Source: Sphingobium sp. AP50 (GTDB taxonomy: Bacteria; Pseudomonadota; Alphaproteobacteria; Sphingomonadales; Sphingomonadaceae). Taken from it: DNA of 64,000 nt. Position 1 is the stretch's first letter; each line of letters begins with the position of its first letter. The notes below the pieces were generated by a model, which worked only from the letters and a program-made list of their open reading frames with translations, had not been told where the DNA came from and did not search any database. This document shows, in pieces, positions 7,815 through 15,650 of this stretch. The stretch lies in the NCBI RefSeq assembly GCF_900109095.1, contig NZ_FNYZ01000001.1:558001-622000 (forward strand). The letters are read 5' to 3'. The translations under genes were made by a program, and so were the position numbers.

Positions 7815-7834
7815 GGGGGTATCTCAGGGGGTAT
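7815..7834 (+). repeat. Direct repeat GGGGGTAT x2, possible arm-type recombination sites
   Basis: GGGGGTAT occurs at 7815-7822 and again at 7827-7834 (12-bp period), with a related AAGGGGGAAACCC at about 7849. Short G-rich direct repeats next to an AlpA gene and a putative att core are what one expects of integrase or excisionase arm sites. The function is inferred from position. Confidence 0.4.
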
Positions 7835-7889
7835 TAAATCAGCTTGCTAAGGGGGAAACCCATGTTTAACGCCGATCACACAGCAAAAA

Positions 7890-7911
7890 TCGAATCCAGC
7901 CCTGTCCACCA
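7890..7911 (+). mobile_element. Putative attR: tRNA 3'-end fragment
   Basis: The 22 nt beginning TCGAATCC and ending GTCCACCA match a tRNA 3' end in register: T-loop remainder TCGAAT, a 5-nt T-stem strand CCAGC, a 7-nt acceptor strand CCTGTCC, discriminator A and CCA. The bases just upstream (CAAAAA) cannot form the other T-stem strand, so there is no complete tRNA here. A tRNA fragment at the end of an element, in the same orientation as its genes and followed by a hairpin like a tRNA terminator, is the classic product of integration into a tRNA gene. The intact tRNA should lie left of the window. Confidence 0.6.
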
Positions 7912-7932
7912 CGCTCCCCCGCACGGGGAGCG
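7912..7932 (+). terminator. Hairpin directly after the tRNA 3'-end fragment
   Basis: CGCTCCCC (7912-7919) and GGGGAGCG (7925-7932) form a perfect 8-bp stem with a 5-nt loop immediately after the CCA. There is no T-run. It was probably the 3'-processing or termination structure of the interrupted tRNA gene, displaced by the element. Confidence 0.5.
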
Positions 7933-8102
7933 GCAGCGCCCAAGGGGCGATCGGGCTAGTTATGCACAGCCCCGCAAATTTATTTTTCGCCCATATCCGC
8001 TACGGAAACCGCGAAATATCCGATCATTTCATTCTGTTAATGAAACCATCTGTTGGCCGACCCGTTGCCTTACCAAGGTCAACTGAGAAAAGGGCTTGGT
8101 CG

Positions 8103-8360
8103 ATGATCACAGCGACGGTTTCGCCGCCTTCGGCATTGGGTGCCAGGGGCTTCATGCCGCTCTATCATGTGGGCGGGCAGAATCATTGTCCCGGTTGCGG
8201 CGGTCAGCAGTGGATCGTGGGCCGGATGATGGCCGAATGCGGTTATTGCGGCTCCGCCATCCCGATGGAGAGCTTCAGCACCTATAGCGCCGCCCCCCGG
8301 ATCGCGCGCCGCAACCATATGCCTGAAGAACAGGCACCGGAATTGCGGCCGGTAGAGTAA
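8103..8360 (+). CDS. Small zinc-ribbon protein
   Basis: Encodes 85 aa if started at 8103 (AAGGG 10 nt upstream). An internal ATG at 8154 is also preceded by a ribosome-binding-like AGGGG. The core 'NHCPGCGGQQWIVGRMMAECGYCGSAIP' holds two CxxC knuckles 16 residues apart, a rubredoxin-type zinc ribbon. Small proteins of this type are common in sphingomonads and their function is unknown. It is the first chromosomal gene to the right of the mobile element and has no operon partner. Confidence 0.7.
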   Translation: MITATVSPPSALGARGFMPLYHVGGQNHCPGCGGQQWIVGRMMAECGYCGSAIPMESFSTYSAAPRIARRNHMPEEQAPELRPVE

Positions 8361-8427
8361 TTCTGGCGGACTGCCCCTTTGCCGGGACGATATGCTGCAT
8401 CTTGCGGTGCAACATAAATCGTCCTGA

Positions 8428-8459
8428 TGCATTCATTCGGACAAGTTGCATTCATCGGG
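8428..8459 (+). promoter_or_regulatory. 19-bp-period direct repeat before the GH3 gene
   Basis: TGCATTCATTCGG (8428-8440) recurs as TGCATTCATCGGG (8447-8459), 20-50 nt before the GH3 start. A 7-bp dyad GGACGAT...ATCGTCC spans 8385-8424 just upstream. Tandem sites about two helical turns apart suggest a regulator binding site. No bound protein can be named. Confidence 0.35.
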
Positions 8460-8478
8460 GCTCGTTATTTCTGCCAGC

Positions 8479-10764
8479 ATGACCACCATTCGCCGCCGCA
8501 CCCTCCTGTCCGGAATATTGGGTAGCGCCATCGCTCTCATCCGCCCCCATCGTGCGCTTGCCGCCGATGACGTGGCGCGGGTGGATGATCTGATCGCGCG
8601 CATGACGATCGAGGAGAAGGCCGGGCAGATGACCTGCCTTGCCGACAGTTTCCGCCCGTTCAATCCGCCCAATCCGCAGGCCGGCATTCAGGATGAAAAG
8701 CGGCTGGCGCAGGAAGTCCGCCGGGGCCGGGTCGGTTGCCTGTTCAACGGCATCGGTGTTGCCGGTGCCCGTCGCGCGCAGGACATGGCGGTAAAGGACA
8801 GCCGCCTTGGCATCCCGCTGCTCTTCGCCGGGGATGTGATCCACGGCCTCAAGACCATCTTCCCCGTGCCGCTGGGCGAATCTTCCTGCTTCGATCCCGC
8901 TCTGGTGGAGCGTACCGCTCGCGCCATGGCGGTCGAAGCCACCGCCGCTGGCCTGCATCTGACCTTCGCCCCCATGGTCGACGTCGCCCGCGACCAGCGC
9001 TGGGGTCGCGTGGTGGAGGGGGCAGGGGAGGATGTGACCCTCACCGGCCTGCTCTCCGCCGCCCGCATTCGCGGCTTTCAGGGTCGCGATCTGCGCCGCG
9101 ACGATTCGCTGCTGGCCTGCCCGAAACATTTCGCCGCCTATGGGGCGGTCGCCGCCGGCCTTGAATATGGCAATGTCGACATCAGCGAAGAAACGCTGCG
9201 CGAAACCCATTTGCCGCCCTTTGGTCAGGCCTTCGCGGCCGGCGCCCTCACCACCATGGCCGCGTTCAACGAGATTAATGGCGTCCCTGCCACCGCTGAC
9301 AGTGAACTCCTCACCGACATCTTGCGCGGCGAGATGAAATTCCGCGGCTTCGTCTTCTCCGATTATACAGCCGACGAGGAACTGGTCGCCCATGGCTTTG
9401 CCGAGGATGATCGCGATGCCGCGCGCCTTGCCGTGCTGGCGGGCGTCGACATGTCGATGCAAAGCGGGCTCTATATCCGCTACCTGCCCGATCTGGTGAA
9501 GAGCGGCGCCGTCCCCATGGGCACGATCGACGTCGCCGTGCGCCGCATCCTTTATGTGAAGGCGGCGATCGGCTTGTTCGACAATCCCTACCGGTCGCTG
9601 AATGAGGAGGTGGAAAAGACCCGCATCTTCACGCCTGCCCACCGCGCCCTTGCCCGCGAAGCGGCGGCCAAGTCGGTCGTTCTGCTCAAGAATGATGGCC
9701 TGCTGCCGATCGATCCGGCGAAGGGGCAGAAGATCGCCCTGATCGGTCCCTTTGCCGAAGATCATGCCAATCTCTATGGCCCCTGGGCCTTTTATGGCGA
9801 CCCGGACAAGGGCGTCGATATCGCCACCGGCCTGCGTGTCGCGCTCCCCGATCCGTCGCACCTGACCGTCACGCGCGGCAGTGACATCAGCGCGCCCATC
9901 GATGGCGGCATTGCCGCAGCGGTCGATGCGGCGAAGGTGGCCGATATCGTCCTGCTCGCCATCGGCGAATCGCAGGCCATGTCGGGCGAAGCCCAGTCCC
10001 GCACCACGATCGAAATCCCCGCCGCGCAACAGGCGCTGGCCGACGCCGTTGTCGCGGCTGGCAAGCCGGTCGCGGTCCTGTTGCGCCATGGCCGGGCGCT
10101 CGCCCTGCATGATGGTGTCGCCAACGCCAATGCCCTATTGGCGACCTGGTTCCTGGGCAGCGAGGCGGGCCATGCCATCGCCGATATCCTGCTGGGTCGG
10201 GTCGATCCGTCGGCCAAACTGCCCGTCAGCTTCCCGTGGGAAAGCGGGCAGGAGCCTTTCTATTATGACCGTAAATCGACCGGCCGCCCGGTGCTCGACA
10301 AGGGCAGCACCGAATATAAGGCCCGCTACGCCACCACCGACAACAGCGCCCGTTTCCCCTTCGGCCATGGCCTCAGCTATACGGAATTCGCGCTCGATCA
10401 GTTGAAATTGTCCGACACCGCGCTCCGCTGGGATGCCGCGATCGAGGTCACGGCGCGCATCACCAACAAGGGGAAGCGCAAGGGCAGCGAGGTCGTCCAG
10501 CTCTACACCCGCGATCGCGTCGCCAGCCGCACCCGCCCGATCCGCGAATTCAAACATATGGAGCGCGTCACCCTGTCACCGGGCGAAAGCAAGACCGTCC
10601 GCTTCTCCCTGTCGCGCACCGATCTGGAATTTGTCGGCGCCCGCAACCAGCGCCTTGCCGAACCGGGCGTCTTCGACCTGTGGGTTGGCCAGTCGAGCGT
10701 CGGCGGCCTGAACGCGCAATTCACCCTCTATGCCGAGGTGAAAGGGCAGGGGGTGGCCTCATAG
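8479..10764 (+). CDS. bglX: Secreted glycoside hydrolase family 3 beta-glucosidase
   Basis: Encodes 761 aa. The N-terminus 'TIRRRTLLSG...' is a twin-arginine-type signal followed by AADD, so periplasmic export is likely. Both GH3 domains and a C-terminal fibronectin-III-like domain (about 660-755) are present, as in BglX. The nucleophile is Asp295 in 'GFVFSDYT' and the likely acid/base is Glu504 in 'SGEAQSRT'. It would hydrolyse terminal beta-linked glucose or related sugars from oligosaccharides. An in-frame TTG at 8446 could add 11 residues, but the ATG at 8479 gives a clean Tat signal. It stands alone and ends just before a long palindrome. A TonB-dependent receptor follows, but the two need not be functionally linked. 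Confidence 0.9.
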   Translation: MTTIRRRTLLSGILGSAIALIRPHRALAADDVARVDDLIARMTIEEKAGQMTCLADSFRPFNPPNPQAGIQDEKRLAQEVRRGRVGCLFNGIGVAGARRAQDMAVKDSRLGIPLLFAGDVIHGLKTIFPVPLGESSCFDPALVERTARAMAVEATAAGLHLTFAPMVDVARDQRWGRVVEGAGEDVTLTGLLSAARIRGFQGRDLRRDDSLLACPKHFAAYGAVAAGLEYGNVDISEETLRETHLPPFGQAFAAGALTTMAAFNEINGVPATADSELLTDILRGEMKFRGFVFSDYTADEELVAHGFAEDDRDAARLAVLAGVDMSMQSGLYIRYLPDLVKSGAVPMGTIDVAVRRILYVKAAIGLFDNPYRSLNEEVEKTRIFTPAHRALAREAAAKSVVLLKNDGLLPIDPAKGQKIALIGPFAEDHANLYGPWAFYGDPDKGVDIATGLRVALPDPSHLTVTRGSDISAPIDGGIAAAVDAAKVADIVLLAIGESQAMSGEAQSRTTIEIPAAQQALADAVVAAGKPVAVLLRHGRALALHDGVANANALLATWFLGSEAGHAIADILLGRVDPSAKLPVSFPWESGQEPFYYDRKSTGRPVLDKGSTEYKARYATTDNSARFPFGHGLSYTEFALDQLKLSDTALRWDAAIEVTARITNKGKRKGSEVVQLYTRDRVASRTRPIREFKHMERVTLSPGESKTVRFSLSRTDLEFVGARNQRLAEPGVFDLWVGQSSVGGLNAQFTLYAEVKGQGVAS

Positions 10765-10793
10765 AGTGAGATGAGATTGCTTTGCCCCACGCC

Positions 10794-10861
10794 GTCATTG
10801 CGAGCGCAGCGAAGCAATCCATGGGCGCGCCATTGGATTGCTTCGCTGCGCTCGCAATGAC
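10794..10861. repeat. Palindromic dispersed-type repeat with 28-bp perfect arms
   Basis: The arm at 10794-10821 begins GTCATTGCGAGCGCAGCG and is repeated exactly in reverse complement at 10834-10861. The 12-nt centre contains GGCGCGCC. Repeats with a GTCATTGCGAGCG...GAAGCAATCC core are familiar as dispersed palindromes in many Gram-negative genomes. As RNA it would form a very stable hairpin after the GH3 stop and may protect or terminate the transcript. Confidence 0.8.
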
Positions 10862-11059
10862 GATTCAACATGAAGTCATCCGCTCTGACCGCCTGTCTGA
10901 TTGTAGCCAAATGTTGCAAATGTAGCGTGAATATTTCAGCGCAAGACGCACTCCCTGCCATCTGATGCCTTGCCTGTAAGAAATTATTGCCCACGCCCCT
11001 CGGCCGCGTCGCGCAATTGACCGCTACCGACCGCCTCCGCACAGGCCCCTTGACTCTAA

Positions 11060-11073
11060 TGCGACTTATTCGC
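11060..11073 (+). promoter_or_regulatory. Candidate Fur-type box before a TonB receptor
   Basis: TGCGACTTATTCGC is an imperfect dyad (GCGA/TCGC arms) 26-39 nt before the receptor ATG, next to a TTGACT hexamer. The minus-strand sequence before the receptor at 15651-17789 reads TGCAATCTATTCGCA, very similar. Two copies before two TonB receptors support an iron-responsive site. The assignment to Fur is inference. Confidence 0.4.
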
Positions 11074-11098
11074 GTTCTTAGCTTGGGGGAGGGTTTCC

Positions 11099-13234
11099 AT
11101 GTCTTCAGCATTTTCTGCGCATCCTTTTGCGCTGCGTAGCAGCCTGCTCGTTCTAGCCGCCGCTCTGGCGACACCTGCCTTCGCCGCCGATGCACCCGCG
11201 CCCGACGCGGATGACCAGTCCGGCAGCGCCATCGTCGTCACCGCCGCCGGCTATGAACAGAATATCACCGAGGCACCCGCCAGCATCACCGTGCTGGGCC
11301 GCGAAGAATTGCAGGAAAAGCGCTTTGGCAGCCTCGCCGAAGCGTTGCAGGACGTGCAGGGCGTGGACGTCGGCGGCGAAGCGGGCAAGACCGGCGGGCT
11401 CAACATCTCCATTCGCGGCATGCCCAGCGATTATACGCTGGTCCTGATCGACGGTCGCCGCCAGAATGCACCGGGCGGCGTCACGCCCAACGGTTTTGGC
11501 GAAACCTCCACCAGCTTCCTGCCGCCTTTCTCCGCCATCGACCGGATCGAAGTGGTGCGTGGCCCCATGTCCACCCTGTACGGCTCGGACGCGATGGGTG
11601 GTGTTGTCAACATCATCACGCGCAAGGTCGGCAGTCGCTGGGTCGGCACCGCGACCGCCGAAAGCACCATTCAGGGCGATGACCGCTTCGGCAATATCCA
11701 GTCGATCAACGGCTTTGCCCAAGGGCCGATCGTCAAGGATCTGGTCGGGCTGACCCTGCGCGGCAGCGTCTTCCATCGCGAAGGATCGAACATCGAAATC
11801 CCCGGCGATCCGGCGCTGACGCTGGGCCGCAATCCGGTGGAATCCGACACTTACACCTATGGCGGCCGTCTCAGCATCACGCCCCATGCCGATCATGACC
11901 TGTGGTTCGAATATGACCGCAACGAACAGCGTTATGACAATAGCCGGGGCCAGCTCGGCACGCTGGGATCGGGCGGCTACGCCCCCGAACAGCGGTTCAA
12001 CCGCACCAACTATGTCGCCGCGCATAGCTGGCGCATGGGCTTTGGCCAACTCGACACCACGCTGACCCGCAACGAAACCGAAACCATCGGCCGCCTCATC
12101 CCCAATGGCACGCCGGGCGCCGTGCCGGGCAGCCCGCGCAAGCTGGAGGCGCGCAACGACATTCTCGACTCCCGCTTCGCCGGCAAGTTCGGCGCGCTCG
12201 CCTTCACCGTAGGCGGCCAATATTGGAAGGCTCGCATGGTCGAAGGCGTGGCCCCGGAACCGTTCAAATTCACCCAGTGGGCCGGTTTCGCCGAAGCGAC
12301 CCTGACCGTCACCGAGGGCGTCAACATCACCGGCGGCGCCCGCTATGACGATCATTCCACCTTCGGCAACAAATGGTCGCCGCGCGCCTATGCAGTGTGG
12401 AACATCAATGATGCCGTCACGCTGAAGGGCGGCGTCAGCCGAGGCTTCAAGACGCCGCGCGTAGAACAGATTGCCAGCGGCATCATCGGCTTCGGCAGTC
12501 AGGGCCGCGTGCCGCTGCTGGGATCGCCGGGCCTGACGCCGGAAACCAGCACCAGCTATGAAGCGGGCCTCTATTTCGACAATCAGGGCTTCTTCAGCGG
12601 CAATGTGACCCTGTTCAACAATGATTTCGATGACAAGATCGCGTCCGGCCCCGGCGTCAACAACTGCACCTTCTCCGGCTTCCAGGGCCAGCCGCCCGCC
12701 GGTTGCGTCGATGTCGGCAATTTCCCCAATGTCGAACAGTTCAGCCAGTCGATCAACATCGACAAGGCCCGCACCCGCGGTGTCGAGGTCGCGACCCGCT
12801 TCGCCTTCACGCCCAGCCTGTCGCTGTCGGCCAACTATACCTATACCGAAACCGAGCAGCTTAGCGGGTCGGAAAAGGGCCTGCCGCTGGTGGGCATGCC
12901 CAAACATATGCTGAACGGCAATCTGCGCTGGAAGCTGGATGACAAGGCCAGCCTTTGGGCGCGCGCCGAGATCCGCTCCAGCCGCTATCGCGGCAATAAC
13001 ATACAGCAGACGGCGCTGGGCGACTTCCGCAGCTATGAAGTCTTCCATCTGGGCGGCAATTACCAGATCACGCCCGCCTTCCGCCTGTCGGCGACGATCT
13101 ACAACATCCTCGACACCGATTATGCCGTCTATGTCCCCTATCAGACGGCAGCCAACCTCACGGCCTTCACCCCGGCCTATTCGATCAACCAGGAAGGCCG
13201 CCGCCTCTGGCTCTCGGCCACGGTTGACTTCTGA
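11099..13234 (+). CDS. TonB-dependent receptor, FepA/BfrA-like
   Basis: Encodes 711 aa. A signal peptide (1-30, ending AFAAD) is followed by a TonB-box-like segment (SAIVVTAAG), a plug domain (about 50-165, with 'NISIRGMPSDYTLVLIDGRR' and 'EVVRGPMSTLYGSDAMGGVVNIITR') and a 22-strand-type beta barrel ending in Phe. The plug resembles FepA, BfrA and Cir-type siderophore receptors more than sugar receptors. It would import a ferric chelate using TonB energy. A GGGGGAGGG ribosome-binding site precedes the ATG and a Fur-like dyad lies upstream. It is monocistronic, with a hairpin after the stop. The substrate cannot be told from sequence alone. Confidence 0.9.
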   Translation: MSSAFSAHPFALRSSLLVLAAALATPAFAADAPAPDADDQSGSAIVVTAAGYEQNITEAPASITVLGREELQEKRFGSLAEALQDVQGVDVGGEAGKTGGLNISIRGMPSDYTLVLIDGRRQNAPGGVTPNGFGETSTSFLPPFSAIDRIEVVRGPMSTLYGSDAMGGVVNIITRKVGSRWVGTATAESTIQGDDRFGNIQSINGFAQGPIVKDLVGLTLRGSVFHREGSNIEIPGDPALTLGRNPVESDTYTYGGRLSITPHADHDLWFEYDRNEQRYDNSRGQLGTLGSGGYAPEQRFNRTNYVAAHSWRMGFGQLDTTLTRNETETIGRLIPNGTPGAVPGSPRKLEARNDILDSRFAGKFGALAFTVGGQYWKARMVEGVAPEPFKFTQWAGFAEATLTVTEGVNITGGARYDDHSTFGNKWSPRAYAVWNINDAVTLKGGVSRGFKTPRVEQIASGIIGFGSQGRVPLLGSPGLTPETSTSYEAGLYFDNQGFFSGNVTLFNNDFDDKIASGPGVNNCTFSGFQGQPPAGCVDVGNFPNVEQFSQSINIDKARTRGVEVATRFAFTPSLSLSANYTYTETEQLSGSEKGLPLVGMPKHMLNGNLRWKLDDKASLWARAEIRSSRYRGNNIQQTALGDFRSYEVFHLGGNYQITPAFRLSATIYNILDTDYAVYVPYQTAANLTAFTPAYSINQEGRRLWLSATVDF

Positions 13235-13244
13235 TCATCCTTGC

Positions 13245-13275
13245 GCAGGGGCGGTGCCAGTGGCGCTGCCCCTGC
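13245..13275 (+). terminator. Hairpin after the TonB receptor gene
   Basis: GCAGGGGC (13245-13252) pairs with GCCCCTGC (13268-13275), with further partial pairing inside the loop. It begins 10 nt after the receptor stop and lacks a T-run. It probably stabilises or ends the transcript. The rest of the gap to 13474 has no gene. Confidence 0.5.
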
Positions 13276-13474
13276 ATCAGCGGTACGGCGAAGTGGATGG
13301 CACTCCTGGTCAACCTGATCTTTGGCTCCAACGCTTAACAGCGCGCCGTCGGTTTTGAGTGACGGGAGGGGGCTGTCGGGGTTGCGCCCATGCCGGTCGT
13401 TCGGCAACCATAGGCGAACGCCTGAAATCCGCCGTGCGGAACCAGGTGTTAGGCGTAAGTACAGATTGAGCTAT

Positions 13475-14920
13475 TTATAAACCTTCGGCTATGGCTCGTT
13501 CTGCCACAAGATCGTGCAAATCAAGCGGCACGTAACCATCCTCCTCCTCGGTGTGGCGAGCGATGATCGCCTGTCCTTCGTCAGAGAGTAGGAAGCGCAG
13601 CAGGTCTTTGGCCGCCGGGGCGATCGGCCTGCCCGGCGCCTTGTCGACGTAGATGTTGAGGAAGTATGAGATCGGCCAAGCGCCCCGGTCCGCGCCCGCG
13701 AGGGGTAGGACGTAAGGGCCGCCGTCATGCGCGGAAAGCGGCAGGACGCGCACGCCTGCAGGCGCATCGCCCGCGTCGATCCATGTCGCATAGCCGATGC
13801 CCAGCGGGTCTGCCGCGACGGCGGCGAGGATCGCCTTGCCGCTCGGCATCGCCTGATACCGGGCGCTGAACGGCAATCCGTCCAGCTTCGAGGCGCGCAT
13901 CGCCGAGCCGAAGCCGCCATCGTCGCGCGCGCCGTAGACATGGATCGCGCCCGCCGCGCCGCCTAGCGCCGACCAGTCGGCAATGTCGCCGCCTGGTGCT
14001 CCGGCCGCGAAGACGCGCTGCACTTGCGCCATCGACATGCCGGCAAGCGGATTGCGGGCGTTGACGTAGATCGCAGGCGGCGTCTTGCCATCGGTGCGCG
14101 GGCCATGGCTGGCATAGGCCACACGGATGCGTACCGGATCGTAGCCTTTGACCTGGCGGAAGCCGTCGAGGTCGTTCTGCCACAGTTCGCGGCCCATCGG
14201 CGCGAAGATCGTGGTTCCGGCCGCCAGCGCAGGCATCGCAGTGGAGGAGCCGCGCAAGTCGGCGGTAAAGCGCACCTTGGGCGCATGGCGTGCGTAGGCG
14301 GAGAGCATCTCGGGCATGATCGTCGTCAGCGTGTCGCTGCCGATGATCGAGAGGCTGCCGTCCGGCGCGAGATAGCCCGGCCTGCGCTGCGGGATCGTGA
14401 TGCCGTGCAGGCTCGCGAGCTTGTCCCGCGCATCGGCGAGCGCTGCGGCATCGAGGGGCTTGTACATCGCCAGTGCCACCTTCAGCCTGGCCTGCCCGCC
14501 ATCCGAGAGCAGCGCCTGCAGCACAGGACGCAGGCGTTCGTCGACGGCGCCGTCCTTGTTGCAGCGGGCGTAAAGGTAGAGGCCCTGCATCACCGGCACC
14601 GCCAGCGGCAACCCGCCGGAAAAGCGGCGCACGGCGGCGCGCTCGATCACGGTCATCTCGCGCGGGATTACGGCGAGCGCGATGGTGCCTTGCGTCAGCA
14701 GCGGCATCGCTCCGGAAGGGCCGACGATGCGGGGGGACAGGCCGCTGGCTGCCGCTGCGATGGCATCGGCTTCCGGACCACCGCCGACAGCGAGTGCGCC
14801 GCTTGCCAGCACGTAGCGCGCCAGCAGCGGCTGCGCCTCGGGGATGGGCCCGCTGTCCTGCGCCGAAGCGGAGCCAGCGAAAAGCGCGGAAACCAGCACG
14901 AGGCCAAGAGCGCGTCTCAC
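13475..14920 (-). CDS. PstS-like periplasmic substrate-binding protein with duplicated lobe
   Basis: Encodes 481 aa from a GTG overlapping the preceding gene's stop, giving a clean signal peptide (RRALGLVLVSALFAGSASA). The C-terminal part (about 185-481) is a PstS/PhnD-type binding fold with phosphate-site-like motifs 'IIGSDTLT', 'GSSTAM' and 'YVLPLAG', ending 'LLRFLLSDEGQAII'. The N-terminal half has its own related unit ('REMTVIERAAVRRF' and 'VLQALLSDGGQARL'), suggesting a partial internal duplication. No ABC permease or ATPase is adjacent. It is third in an operon with a TonB receptor and a ThuA-like protein, so it may scavenge a phosphate ester or chelate in the periplasm. Tyr is mostly TAC here, unlike the GH3 gene upstream. 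Confidence 0.75.
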   Translation of the reverse strand: MRRALGLVLVSALFAGSASAQDSGPIPEAQPLLARYVLASGALAVGGGPEADAIAAAASGLSPRIVGPSGAMPLLTQGTIALAVIPREMTVIERAAVRRFSGGLPLAVPVMQGLYLYARCNKDGAVDERLRPVLQALLSDGGQARLKVALAMYKPLDAAALADARDKLASLHGITIPQRRPGYLAPDGSLSIIGSDTLTTIMPEMLSAYARHAPKVRFTADLRGSSTAMPALAAGTTIFAPMGRELWQNDLDGFRQVKGYDPVRIRVAYASHGPRTDGKTPPAIYVNARNPLAGMSMAQVQRVFAAGAPGGDIADWSALGGAAGAIHVYGARDDGGFGSAMRASKLDGLPFSARYQAMPSGKAILAAVAADPLGIGYATWIDAGDAPAGVRVLPLSAHDGGPYVLPLAGADRGAWPISYFLNIYVDKAPGRPIAPAAKDLLRFLLSDEGQAIIARHTEEEDGYVPLDLHDLVAERAIAEGL

Positions 14921-15648
14921 TTCTTCACCTTGCAGGTTTTCGCGCCCGCACGCGCCCACTGGATGGCTGCGTCGAACAGCGTGCGGCCGGTGTCGGTCAT
15001 GCGGTTGAAGCTGTTGTTTTCCATACCGATGAACACACGGCGCGCCGGGGCGAGGTGGTCGTGGTCCATCGTCGCGCCTGCTTCGTAGCCGAACAAGGTC
15101 GCCTTGTCCGGCTCTCCGGGCCAGGTCATGATGACGTCGGCGCCGAGGCCCGGCTTGCCCCAGCCCGCAGGCGTGCGGGCCTCGGTCCAGGTGCCCAGGC
15201 CTGCCGGAATGCCCGCCGCCATCGGGTGCGGCGCGCGCACCAGCCAGAAGTAGTGCCCCGTCTCCAGTTCGCCGAAGTCGGTGTCGCGGCGCAGGCCGGT
15301 CATCCACAAGTCGTCAAGCAGGTCGTTCTCCCAGGTCACCAGCGGCACGCCCATGTCGCGCCAGCGCGCGATCGCCGGGCGGTTGGCGGTGAACTGGTTG
15401 GAGCGCACCGTCGAGGACATGACGACGAGATCGAACCCGCAGGGATCGGGCGCGCCGTCCAGGCCCCCGCTGGTGGTGACGGTGTAGCCCAGCGCCTCCA
15501 GCCGCGCCTTGACCGCCGGGTCGGCGGAACCGCCCGGCACATCGGCGCGCATCAGGAATAGCACCTTGCCGGCCTCCGCTGCCGCTGCGGAGGCGGCGGC
15601 GGCGGGGATGGCCAGCGCCAGCAGCGCGGCGGCGAATGCCTTTCTCAT
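14917..15648 (-). CDS. Secreted ThuA/class-I-amidotransferase-like protein
   Basis: Encodes 243 aa. An Ala-rich signal peptide covers about 1-26. The mature part begins 'KVLFLMRADVPG' and alternates strands and helices in a flavodoxin-like pattern resembling ThuA or GATase-1 folds ('GFDLVVMSSTV', 'GVPLVTWENDL'). No nucleophile elbow with Cys is evident, so catalysis is doubtful. The start is 2 nt after the stop of the TonB receptor and is preceded by GGAGG. The gene overlaps the next one (GTGA). Family assignment is tentative; secretion and operon membership are clear. Confidence 0.6.
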   Translation of the reverse strand: MRKAFAAALLALAIPAAAASAAAAEAGKVLFLMRADVPGGSADPAVKARLEALGYTVTTSGGLDGAPDPCGFDLVVMSSTVRSNQFTANRPAIARWRDMGVPLVTWENDLLDDLWMTGLRRDTDFGELETGHYFWLVRAPHPMAAGIPAGLGTWTEARTPAGWGKPGLGADVIMTWPGEPDKATLFGYEAGATMDHDHLAPARRVFIGMENNSFNRMTDTGRTLFDAAIQWARAGAKTCKVKK

Positions 15649-15650
15649 CG

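Larger units (their letters stand above)
10765..11098. other. Intergenic stretch between the GH3 and TonB receptor genes
   Basis: The 334 bases have no convincing gene. The first part holds a 28-bp-arm palindrome (10794-10861). The last 50 bases hold a candidate promoter with TTGACT at 11050-11055 and a Fur-like dyad at 11060-11073. A direct GTAGC repeat around 10915 was noted without a function. Confidence 0.6.

Noticed and set aside
7890..7911. A complete tRNA gene
   Set aside because: Only the 3' strand of the T-arm and acceptor exists; upstream bases give no D-arm, anticodon arm or matching acceptor strand.
8452..10110. Antisense open frame of 552 codons opposite the GH3 gene
   Set aside because: Composition is a Gly/Ala/Asp/Arg shadow of the GH3 gene, with no recognisable motif.
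11153..13048. Antisense open frame of 631 codons opposite the TonB receptor
   Set aside because: Shadow of a clearly identified gene; no signal or domain.
13333..13454. GCTTAAC...GTTAGGC pair resembling an integron attC site
   Set aside because: The outer core sites match loosely, but inner arms pair poorly, no integrase or cassette array is present and the flanking genes are not cassette-like.
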